A DNA stretch of 64,000 nt from Hymenobacter sp. GOD-10R (GTDB lineage Bacteria; Bacteroidota; Bacteroidia; Cytophagales; Hymenobacteraceae), in NCBI RefSeq assembly GCF_035609205.1, contig NZ_CP141184.1:3562501-3626500 (forward strand). The letters are read 5' to 3'. The stretch's first letter is position 1; each line of letters opens with the position of its first letter. The notes under the pieces were generated by a model that did no database searches, was not told the origin of the DNA, and saw only the letters and a list, made by a program, of their open reading frames with translations. The translations under genes and the position numbers were made by a program. This document shows, piece after piece, positions 54,057 to 62,039 of this stretch.

Positions 54057-56243
54057 TTAACGTACAGCCAGAATAGCCGCCGCCGCTTTGGCAGCTCCTA
54101 GGTCTTGGCTTCGCTGAGTGGGCAGCGAACCTCCAACCCACACCTTTACCGGCCCGGAAGGAGCTATTGATTCGCCCTTCTCATTGATGCGTGCTAGCAT
54201 CTCAGGTGTTAGTGTGAACTTAACAGTGGTGCTAGCGCCCGGCTGAAGCTTTACTCGCTTGAAGCTTTTAAGCGCGTACAAAGGAATCTGAACGCCGGGC
54301 TGCGCCTGGTGTGTCACGTAGAGTTGCACTACTTCTTCACCTTCCATTTTACCGGTATTAGTAACCGTAGCTTCTACGTCAACTGGCTTGTTCTTCGCTA
54401 CTTTTTTGGCCGATAGTTTCAAGCTAGGATACTCAAACTTGGCATAGCTCAGGCCATAGCCGAACGGGTACATGGGCTCCGCCTCTAGGTAGCGATACGT
54501 GCGCCCCTTCATGCCGTAGCTCTCGTAAGCTGGAAGTTGATCGAGCGATTTCGGGAAGGTGATGGGTAGCTTACCCGAGGGCGAGGCCTTGCCGAAGATA
54601 ATATCCGCTACGGCGCTGCCGCCTTCCTCGCCGGGGTACCAAGCCAGCACGACGGCATCGGCTAGCTCGTGCACCTCGGCTAGGTTCATGGGGCTGCCGC
54701 CCGTCACGACAGCAACGATGGGGTGCTTGTTGTCTTTGCGCAGCTTACGCAGGAAGTCGATCTGGTTTTGGGGCAGGTTGTAGTCGAGCCGGTCGCCGGC
54801 GTGGGCGGAGGCAATGGATTCGCCCTCTTCGCCTTCCAGCAGGCCCGTAATACCCATTACCACGATAGTAGCATCCGTTACTTTGGCCTCGCCCGTGGTC
54901 CAGTCGATAGGGTTCACGTTGGGCCGGTCCAGTAGCATGCCTTGCTTGTATTCGATTTGGCTACCAGGCTGCACGCTAGCTACCAAGCCTTCCAGAATGG
55001 TCGTCATCTGGCCGTTCACGCCGTAGTAGTTGCCGAGCAATGCATCCACGCTGGTGGCGTTGGGGCCCGTCACGAAGTACTTACCTAGGTCGTTGCGCAG
55101 GGGCAACACGCCGTTGTTCTTCAACAGCACCACCGACTTCAGCGCGACTTCCTTGGCTAGCTGCCGGTGCGCGGGGCTGTTGATAACGGAGGTCGGAATC
55201 TTGTCGTAGGGCGTCGTTCCTTTCGGGTCAAACAGACCTAGCTTGAAGCGGGTGCGCAATAGCACGGCCAGGGAACTATCGAGTTGTGTTTCCTTCAGCA
55301 TGCCTTGCTTTACCGCGCCTACTAGAGCCGTGTAGGTGTCACCGCAGTTGAGGTTTACGCCCCGCTGCAAGGCTAGCACGGCAGCTTCCGTTTGGGTTTT
55401 CACCACTTTGTGGCCCTGGTACAAGTCGTCGAGGGCACCGCAATCGGATACCACGTGGCCGCGGAAGCCCCACTCCTTTCGTAGCACATCTTGCAACAGG
55501 AAGGTGTTGCCGCAGCAGGGCTCCCCATTAGTGCTGTTGTAGGCGCACATCACGGCTTCCACGTTGGCCTTGACCAACGCGTGGAAAGCCGGCAGGTAGG
55601 TTTCGCGCAGGTCCTGGGGGCTAGCTTCGGCGTTGAACTCGTGGCGGAGCTTCTCGGGGCCGCTGTGCACGGCGTAGTGCTTGGCGCAGGCGGCCACTTT
55701 CAGGTACTTGGGGTCATTGCCTTGCAAGCCTTTCACAAAGGCCACACCCATGCGGGAGGTCAGGTAGGGGTCTTCGCCGTAGGTTTCCTGGCCCCGGCCC
55801 CAACGCGGGTCGCGAAAGATGTTGATGTTGGGCGTCCAAAAGGTCAGGCCGCCGTACTTCACGTAGTGGTTCTGGGCAATGGCCGCGTTGTACATGGCGC
55901 GGGCCTCGTCGGAAATGGCGTTGGCTTCGCGCTGGGCTAGGTCGTCGTCGAAGGTAGCTGCGAGGCCAATGGCTTGCGGGAATACGGTAGCAGGTCCGGA
56001 GCGGCCCACACCATGCAGGGCTTCGTTCCACCAGCTATAGGCCGGAATGTTCAGCCGCTGAACCGGCGCGCTCTGGTCGAGCATCTGCGCCACCTTCTCC
56101 TCCAGCGTCAACTTAGAAATAAGGTCATTGACCCGAGCACTGAGCGGCTGATTGGGATTAAGGTACAAGGCCTGCTGCTGGGCTTGCGCCTTGGGCAAGC
56201 TTAATAAAGCCACAACAGCGGAAAGAAGTAGACGGTTTTGCAT
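54057..56243 (-). CDS. Secreted GH3 beta-xylosidase/glucosidase
   Basis: 728 residues from the ATG at 56243 (MQNRLLLSAVVALLSLPKAQAQ, signal peptide); the frame extends to 56297. GH3 N-terminal barrel with SWWNEALHGVGRSGPATVFPQ, FWTPNINIFRDPRWGRGQETYGEDPYL, KHYAVHSGPE and the nucleophile Asp in GHVVSDCGALDD. The alpha/beta sandwich and C-terminal FN3-like domain complete it. The SWWNEALHGV block is typical of the xylosidase branch of GH3. It releases xylose from xylo-oligosaccharides. Confidence 0.92.
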   Translation of the reverse strand: MQNRLLLSAVVALLSLPKAQAQQQALYLNPNQPLSARVNDLISKLTLEEKVAQMLDQSAPVQRLNIPAYSWWNEALHGVGRSGPATVFPQAIGLAATFDDDLAQREANAISDEARAMYNAAIAQNHYVKYGGLTFWTPNINIFRDPRWGRGQETYGEDPYLTSRMGVAFVKGLQGNDPKYLKVAACAKHYAVHSGPEKLRHEFNAEASPQDLRETYLPAFHALVKANVEAVMCAYNSTNGEPCCGNTFLLQDVLRKEWGFRGHVVSDCGALDDLYQGHKVVKTQTEAAVLALQRGVNLNCGDTYTALVGAVKQGMLKETQLDSSLAVLLRTRFKLGLFDPKGTTPYDKIPTSVINSPAHRQLAKEVALKSVVLLKNNGVLPLRNDLGKYFVTGPNATSVDALLGNYYGVNGQMTTILEGLVASVQPGSQIEYKQGMLLDRPNVNPIDWTTGEAKVTDATIVVMGITGLLEGEEGESIASAHAGDRLDYNLPQNQIDFLRKLRKDNKHPIVAVVTGGSPMNLAEVHELADAVVLAWYPGEEGGSAVADIIFGKASPSGKLPITFPKSLDQLPAYESYGMKGRTYRYLEAEPMYPFGYGLSYAKFEYPSLKLSAKKVAKNKPVDVEATVTNTGKMEGEEVVQLYVTHQAQPGVQIPLYALKSFKRVKLQPGASTTVKFTLTPEMLARINEKGESIAPSGPVKVWVGGSLPTQRSQDLGAAKAAAAILAVR

Positions 56244-56298
56244 GCGGTGGGAGGTGAAAGAACAGCGAATTAGGTTGGTAGTGGACAGGAGCAGCAAT

Positions 56299-56395
56299 GT
56301 GTCATTCCGAGTGAAGCGAGGAATCTGAGCTTATCGATTAGCCTACTAGAGCTTATCCTATTTACTCAAATTCCTCGCTTCACTCGGAATGATAC
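56299..56395. repeat. Inverted repeat between GH3 and esterase genes (REP-like)
   Basis: 31-nt arms, 56299-56329 and 56365-56395, are reverse complements with two mismatches around a 35-nt loop. The arm sequence (GTCATTCCGAGTGAAGCGAG) belongs to a type of intergenic palindrome I recall as frequent in Bacteroidota genomes. It starts 7 nt after the esterase stop. Confidence 0.75.
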
Positions 56396-56401
56396 AGTAA
56401 G

Positions 56402-58402
56402 CTAGCTTTTTGGGCTAGCAATATCAGCTTGGAAGGTAGAAGCGGGCAGCCCTTCCTGGTTGTAGAGCTTAGTGCCTTCGGGATTATCGGCCCAAGCGTA
56501 GCGCACGGATACAGGCTGCGCTACCTGGTCACTCCAGATAACGACCTTGTTCCCTTCAATTTTGGCGTTAGCCCACACGTACTTCTTATCGGCACCGGCC
56601 ACGGCGAAGTATTGCAACTCGCCGCCACCTTTGGCTACTAAGCCGCTACCAGTGTTGGAGAAAGTGAGCGTCACTTTGTTGCCATTCACTTGCATATCCT
56701 GGTACAGCGGGCCTGAAGCTACCACCTTCTTATCAGCGTAGGCCACTTTCTCGGCCGCCAAAACGAGGCGATGTCCCACCGTTTGCTTGTCGAGGGGGTG
56801 AATGTCATTCCACTCGCCCACGTCGAGCAGCACAGCCATACCCGTGTGCGGCACGGCCAGCGTACGACGCTGCGCATCGCGCAATGCGGCCCAGCCACTC
56901 TCGCTAGGCTCTTTTTTCACCGCCATGAAGTTTGGTAGCTGCGCATAGATGAAGGGCAATGTCGGCTGCTTTGTCTGTGTCCGCCAGTCATTGATGAGGC
57001 TAGTGAGCAGGGCTTGATAATCTTCCGGGTGGCCGGCATTCGACTCTCCTTGGTACCACAGCACGCCCTTCACGGCGTAGGGTATTACCGGCGCAATCAT
57101 ACCGTTGTAGAGCCCACCGGGTTGGTACTGGAAGGTAGTGGTACCCGGCGTAGGCGGCATGGTAGCACCTAGCTTGTACTGCCAAGGCCCGCGCAAGTCA
57201 AGCGTCTGGCCGCCGGCCGTGAGTTGGTAATTCTTACCCATTGTGAAGCCGCCGCGCCCACCGTTGCTGATGAGGCGTATCACTATCACGTTCTTACCCG
57301 CCTTGAGCACGCCCGGTTTGAAGTCGTACTTGCGCGGCGGATACTGGTAGCCCGTGGTGCCCACTAGTTGGCCGTTGATGTAAGTGGAATCGGCGTCGAC
57401 CAGCGTACCGAGCTCCAAGCGGCCAGCTTGCCCCACCATGGCGGCGGGCACCTCGACTTCTTTTCTAAACCACATGACGCCATTCACCGGCCCCAGGGGT
57501 GTTTGGTTGGCCCAGTAGCCGGGCACCTGCATGGTGGGCCAGCCGGCAGCGTTGTAGTCAGCCGCCGACCACTTGGGCTGGCCAGGCTGCTCACCTAGGT
57601 CGGTTTGATGCAGGCGCTTGTACCAGTCGGCTACGGCGGCGCCTTCGCGCTGCTTGATACCCGCTACCAGGGTACTGTCTTTGTACTTGGCCCCCTGTTG
57701 CTCGTAGGTGGGGAACTGCTTTAGCGCATCGGCGCTCAGCCAGGCCTCGGCCGGTGAGCCACCCACCGCATCCTTTATTATTCCCACCGGCACCTGGTAC
57801 TTGGCGCTGATTTCTTTGGCAAAGAAGTACGCCACCGCTGAGAATTGCAGGATGCTCTGCGGATCGACGGCTACCCAGGAGCCACCCGTTACATCAGCTT
57901 TGGGACCACTGAAGGCATACGTCAACGGTACGTTGAACTGACGGATGCGTGGATTATTGGCCTGGGCTACTTCCTGCGGATACTTGTCGCGCACGCGGCT
58001 CATGGGCGTTTCCATGTTCGATTGCCCCGAGCACAGCCACACGTCCCCTACCAGCACATCTTTGACCGTGAGATGGTTGGTACCAGCAATTTCCATCTGG
58101 AACGGACCTCCGGCTTTCTGGGCAGGCAGATTAGCCCGCCACTTGCCGTCGGTGCCGGTGGTGGCGCGGTAGGTTTTCCCATTAAACGTAAGGGTCACCT
58201 TCTCGCCCGGCGCTCCCCAACCCCAGATAGCTAGGTTAGCGTCGCGCTGCAATACCATGCCGTCGCTCACGAGGCGTGGTAGGCGCACTTCTGCCGAGCT
58301 AGGTTGCGCAGCAAGGAGCAAGCCCCCGGTTATGGCGAATAGGAAAGAACGCGCGGTCCGTGCATTACGGGCGGGCGCTGTGCTGTTTTGGTTCTTGGTC
58401 AT
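56402..58402 (-). CDS. SASA-type carbohydrate esterase (sialate O-acetylesterase-like)
   Basis: 666 residues from the ATG at 58402 (58426 would overlap the upstream gene by 11 nt). Signal segment SFLFAITGGLLLAAQPSSA. The SGNH/SASA nucleophile is in VWLCSGQSNMETP, with a GGSPAEAWLSADAL block, a GVLWYQGESNAG block and a DVGEWNDIHPLD segment (catalytic Asp/His). A GH2-like jelly-roll (about residues 285-420, MWFRKEVEVPAAMV, ADSTYINGQLVG) is inserted within the esterase. Related enzymes deacetylate xylan or other glycans; here acetylxylan is the likely substrate. Confidence 0.88.
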   Translation of the reverse strand: MTKNQNSTAPARNARTARSFLFAITGGLLLAAQPSSAEVRLPRLVSDGMVLQRDANLAIWGWGAPGEKVTLTFNGKTYRATTGTDGKWRANLPAQKAGGPFQMEIAGTNHLTVKDVLVGDVWLCSGQSNMETPMSRVRDKYPQEVAQANNPRIRQFNVPLTYAFSGPKADVTGGSWVAVDPQSILQFSAVAYFFAKEISAKYQVPVGIIKDAVGGSPAEAWLSADALKQFPTYEQQGAKYKDSTLVAGIKQREGAAVADWYKRLHQTDLGEQPGQPKWSAADYNAAGWPTMQVPGYWANQTPLGPVNGVMWFRKEVEVPAAMVGQAGRLELGTLVDADSTYINGQLVGTTGYQYPPRKYDFKPGVLKAGKNVIVIRLISNGGRGGFTMGKNYQLTAGGQTLDLRGPWQYKLGATMPPTPGTTTFQYQPGGLYNGMIAPVIPYAVKGVLWYQGESNAGHPEDYQALLTSLINDWRTQTKQPTLPFIYAQLPNFMAVKKEPSESGWAALRDAQRRTLAVPHTGMAVLLDVGEWNDIHPLDKQTVGHRLVLAAEKVAYADKKVVASGPLYQDMQVNGNKVTLTFSNTGSGLVAKGGGELQYFAVAGADKKYVWANAKIEGNKVVIWSDQVAQPVSVRYAWADNPEGTKLYNQEGLPASTFQADIASPKS

Positions 58403-58415
58403 GCGTTGTCTCGCA

Positions 58416-60044
58416 CTAGTAAGCATAAAGTTTGACTCGCTGAATACTGTATTCTTCGCCCGGTATCCGCACGTGGCGGCCCTGGTGGTCCTCGTCGCCG
58501 TTCATGCGGCGACCAGCTACCCACTTCTCCCCTTCAAAGTGGCCTTCATCGACACTCACGTAACCAGCGCGCTTGCCTTTAGCAGTCGGCTCGCAGGTCA
58601 GTACGATGCCCGTGCCCACAACGTAAAACTCATCGGGCGCTACCGCAATGATGAGGCCGCCGCCCGGCGACCAGGTGGGCTTTTTAGCTCCCAATGACCA
58701 TCCTAGGGTGTATTCGTGCTTGGCGGTGAGGCGGTAGTCGCCGAGCGTGGTGGTACGAGCGGCCGAGTCCTTCTCTAGCAGGAAACCCCGCACTTGATTT
58801 TGAGGCTGGTGCTTAGCTACCAGAAAGCTTACTTGCTGTATCAGCTCGTAAGCCTTGCCAATGGGCGCGCCTTTCAGGGTATCGCTGCCTTCAATGGCAA
58901 AAGGAGAGAACGATAGACAGTTGTAGTTGCCAAAGGCAAAGAGAGCCTTCGCTGCTACTCCATCCTCGAAGCGAATTTCAGGAATGAATAATGGATTTGC
59001 ACCGCGCGTGTAGAGGTCGCACCAGTGTTGAAAGTTTGGGTTGTAGAAGTCAGGAGCTAGGATGTCGATGGCGGGGGCACCAGCTAGCCATACATCCATG
59101 ATGTGCGGCAGCGGTCCGGCACTCGGGTATTTGCCGGGCGCTACGCCCGGCCGATTCAGGGCCGCATTCACGTACATGGGCAGCGGGTACGCCGCTTTAC
59201 CGGCTGCGGCCACCGCATTGGTATAGGTGGCGTAGAACCAAGCCATAAAAATCTCGTCGGTAGCTAGGCCTTTACCGAACACTTCTTCCCAGGTGCCTTT
59301 GGTTTTGGCACCCTGGAGCTGCCAAACGGCCGCAAATTCTGGTTTCAGACTTTTCCGCTCGCGCTGCATGTAGGTAAGCAGTTGAGCTGGTACCTGCTGC
59401 TTAAAGGCAGTGTTGGCGCGCTCATCGTAGCTGCGGGCCGTGGGCAACATGCCTATCTCGTTTTCCACTTGCACCGTTACCACAGTGTGCTGCTGGCCAT
59501 CGGCTTCTTTTAGGTGCTGCATGAGGCGCACGAAAGCCTTGCGGTCGGCTTCCAGGTTGCGCGGCTCGAAAGGCGTCATAATCTCCTGAGCTACGCCTTT
59601 ATCATCTTCCACGCGTGGGAAACGCTTTGAGTCCGTTTTCACCCAGGCTGGCGCGTAGCACGACATGCTGTTCTTCCAGGCGCCGAACCACAGCAGCACC
59701 AGCTTCATGTTGTTCTTGCGAGCATCGCGCAATAAGTCGTCGACCAGCGTAAAATCGAACTTACCTTCCGTGGGCTCCATCAGCTCCCAATACACAGGCG
59801 CAATGACGGTGTTCAGGTTCATAGCCTTCAGCTTGGGCCAGAAAGGCTGCATGTAGGCAGTACTGGAAGCCGTGGAGTTACCTAGCTCCCCGCCGAGCAC
59901 AAAGAAGGGTTTATTATCAACCAGCAGTTGGGTGCTGGTGCCGTTCTTCACGAGGCGCGGCGTGCCGCTAGTGGCGGTTGACTGCGCCTTGGCTGCTACT
60001 ATGCTTAGAAAAAACAGGTAAACCAGTAGGTGCTTGATTCTCAT
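58416..60044 (-). CDS. GH35-like glycosidase with DUF5597 C-terminal domain
   Basis: 542 residues from the ATG at 60044 (MRIKHLLVYLFFLSIVAAKAQ signal); the frame extends to 60068. A TIM barrel of the GH42/GH35 type: FFVLGGELGNS, NTVIAPVYWELMEPTEGKFDF, LVLLWFGAWKNS, acid/base Glu in VTVQVENEIGM and probable nucleophile Glu in PLFIPEIRFEDG. The C-terminal third matches DUF5597. Related enzymes are beta-galactosidases, some acting on hemicellulose side chains. It overlaps nothing and is 13 nt ahead of the esterase gene, so it is co-transcribed with it. Confidence 0.85.
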   Translation of the reverse strand: MRIKHLLVYLFFLSIVAAKAQSTATSGTPRLVKNGTSTQLLVDNKPFFVLGGELGNSTASSTAYMQPFWPKLKAMNLNTVIAPVYWELMEPTEGKFDFTLVDDLLRDARKNNMKLVLLWFGAWKNSMSCYAPAWVKTDSKRFPRVEDDKGVAQEIMTPFEPRNLEADRKAFVRLMQHLKEADGQQHTVVTVQVENEIGMLPTARSYDERANTAFKQQVPAQLLTYMQRERKSLKPEFAAVWQLQGAKTKGTWEEVFGKGLATDEIFMAWFYATYTNAVAAAGKAAYPLPMYVNAALNRPGVAPGKYPSAGPLPHIMDVWLAGAPAIDILAPDFYNPNFQHWCDLYTRGANPLFIPEIRFEDGVAAKALFAFGNYNCLSFSPFAIEGSDTLKGAPIGKAYELIQQVSFLVAKHQPQNQVRGFLLEKDSAARTTTLGDYRLTAKHEYTLGWSLGAKKPTWSPGGGLIIAVAPDEFYVVGTGIVLTCEPTAKGKRAGYVSVDEGHFEGEKWVAGRRMNGDEDHQGRHVRIPGEEYSIQRVKLYAY

Positions 60045-60123
60045 CGAACTATAATAACTCTTGTACAAAACGACGGTAGGTGTGGGCGGAACGAGCTAGC
60101 TACGATGATGCAGCCGAAAAAGC

Positions 60124-60150
60124 GGAACGGCCAGCATAACTGGCCGTTCC
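60124..60150 (-). terminator. Terminator after susD-like gene
   Basis: Perfect 10-bp stem (GGAACGGCCA/TGGCCGTTCC), 7-nt loop. On the minus strand it is followed by a T-run (GCTTTTTCG), 19 nt beyond the SusD-like stop. Partial readthrough would still supply the downstream genes. Confidence 0.8.
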
Positions 60151-60168
60151 TGAGGAAATAAGAGCAAT

Positions 60169-61908
60169 TTAGTATCCCGTATTCTGGGTAATCTTGCCAC
60201 CAGTACGGTCAATTTCCGTCTGTGGAATGGGGCGCAATACGTGGTAGTCTTTGATGTTTATGGCAGCGTTGGAGCCATAAATACCTGTGGCAAGACGCGT
60301 AATAGGCGGGTTGTAAAGCTTTACTCGTTCTATCAGCTTACCAGTGCGCTTTAGGTCATACCAACGCGTCAGTTCACCACATAGCTCGCGTGCACGCTCA
60401 TCTAGGATGAAGTCGATGTTTATCCGGTTGGCCGTAATTTCCATTTGCGTGGCTTTGCCAGACGCTGCTGCACGCCGCCGCACTACGTTGATGTAGTCGC
60501 GAGCCTGGGTAGAATTGCCGAGATAGAAGTAGGCCTCGGCCGCAATCAAATACGTTTCGGCTAGGCGATATACGATATTCGGACGAGTCGAGAAACCTTG
60601 AAACGACGTACGGTTCCGCGAATCAAACTTGTTGAGGGTCGGGAAGAACTCCGTGGTGTATTGGCTCGGTTGGAAAACCCGGTACGCGACGGGCTTGCGG
60701 TTAGCAATGCGCGTTAGGACGGCTGCTGGTAACTCACGACCAGGATACCAAATAGAGGTATCGCCTGCTACTGCGCTAGCGCTTCCCCCGTTGGCACCGG
60801 GCGAATTAACTAGGTAAACCGTCGTGAACCACTTACTGTAACGGGCGTCTGTGGTGCGCAACTGGGTTTGTGTTTCCAACGCGTTGCCATTGGCGTCACG
60901 CAAGATGTAAGCGTCTTCCAGGTAGTGCGTTAAGCTATGCCGAGCGAATGGACGGCCGTAATTAATATCACGGGTCATGTTCGGTAAAATATCATAACGG
61001 CTGTGGAAGTTGAAGGCCGCTATATTCTCTCCACCGAAGGTAAAGCCATCAATGCGCGAGAAGCTGGCGTCACCGTTGAATTGCGCATTGAAGATGACTT
61101 CTTTGCCATTTTCGTTGCCTTCAGCAAACACAGTAGCTGGGTCAGCTTCTAGGCCCAAGCCGTAGCGGCTTTGGTTGTCAATGAGTTCCTTGGCAAACTT
61201 AGCGGCATTGGCGTAGTCGTCTCCTTGCTTAGCCGTCGAGGTGGCCCGTTCCAGATACACCTTCGCCAGCGTGTGCAGGGACGTGGCGCGCGTTACACGG
61301 CCAGGTTGGGCCGGTTTGTCAGCAATGTTGTTCATAGCGTCCGTGAGGTCCGCAATGATGGCATTGTACACTTCTGCCTGCGGCGCCCGGCTGATATCCT
61401 TGGTAGGCGCGTCAATAAAGCTCAGCATCAGCGGCACGTCGCCAAAGTGCCGCACTAGCAGAAAGTAGTAGGTTGCCCGCAACAGTTTTGTTTCTGCTAC
61501 CAGCTGCTTCAAACGAGCCGGGTCCATACCCTGCACAGTGGCCGAGTACTGCAGCACGCCGTTGGCGTTGTTAATCTGCTGATAGCACACCTGCCAAAGG
61601 AAGGAGGTAGACGTCGCGTTGGCTGGGGTAAGGTCGTTGGGATTATAGTCGTTCAGCCCGCTACTAGACGAAATGCCATTGGTCCACAGGTCAGTTCCGG
61701 CCTCCGTGGAAAAGAATGCTGCGTCGTTGCCGTAGATCTGTCGCAGGCCCGAATACACTCCTGTTACACCTGCTTCTATACCTTGGGGCGTCCCTAAGAA
61801 GCTAGGAGTTGTTATCGATTGTGGGTTTTCGTCTAGGATGTCCTTGTTGCAACTCGCACCAGCGAAGAGCAAGGAGGTTCCTAGCGTAACTATTACTAAT
61901 TTTTTCAT
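60169..61908 (-). CDS. SusD/RagB-family outer-membrane glycan-binding lipoprotein
   Basis: 579 residues from the ATG at 61908. Lipoprotein signal MKKLVIVTLGTSLLFAGASC with Cys 20. SusD architecture: NKDILDENPQSITTP start, TPR-like helices (TSTSFLWQVCYQQINNANGVLQY; LVAETKLLRATYYFLLVRHFGDVPLM), and the C-terminal RLAETYLIAAEAYFYLGN ... RRRA ... LDERARELCGELTRWYDLKRTGKL. It binds oligosaccharides at the surface and caps the SusC transporter. It is 131 nt after the SusC-like gene, the standard PUL order. Confidence 0.95.
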   Translation of the reverse strand: MKKLVIVTLGTSLLFAGASCNKDILDENPQSITTPSFLGTPQGIEAGVTGVYSGLRQIYGNDAAFFSTEAGTDLWTNGISSSSGLNDYNPNDLTPANATSTSFLWQVCYQQINNANGVLQYSATVQGMDPARLKQLVAETKLLRATYYFLLVRHFGDVPLMLSFIDAPTKDISRAPQAEVYNAIIADLTDAMNNIADKPAQPGRVTRATSLHTLAKVYLERATSTAKQGDDYANAAKFAKELIDNQSRYGLGLEADPATVFAEGNENGKEVIFNAQFNGDASFSRIDGFTFGGENIAAFNFHSRYDILPNMTRDINYGRPFARHSLTHYLEDAYILRDANGNALETQTQLRTTDARYSKWFTTVYLVNSPGANGGSASAVAGDTSIWYPGRELPAAVLTRIANRKPVAYRVFQPSQYTTEFFPTLNKFDSRNRTSFQGFSTRPNIVYRLAETYLIAAEAYFYLGNSTQARDYINVVRRRAAASGKATQMEITANRINIDFILDERARELCGELTRWYDLKRTGKLIERVKLYNPPITRLATGIYGSNAAINIKDYHVLRPIPQTEIDRTGGKITQNTGY

Positions 61909-61972
61909 ATAGAAGTAGCGCAATGCGCTGAAAAGTTAAGGAGGTTGACCAACTGATAAAATGAGGGGTATC

Positions 61973-62031
61973 TGAGTAACCGAGTGCTAGGTGTTGTATG
62001 TTCCTTAGCCACTCAGTTACTCAGCTACTTC
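61973..62031. repeat. Imperfect inverted repeat between susC- and susD-like genes
   Basis: CTGAGTAACCGAGTG (61973-61987) pairs with CACTCAGTTACTCAG (62017-62031) with one mismatch pair, around a 29-nt loop. It may tune the relative SusC and SusD levels. Confidence 0.45.
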
Positions 62032-62039
62032 GTCCTGTC

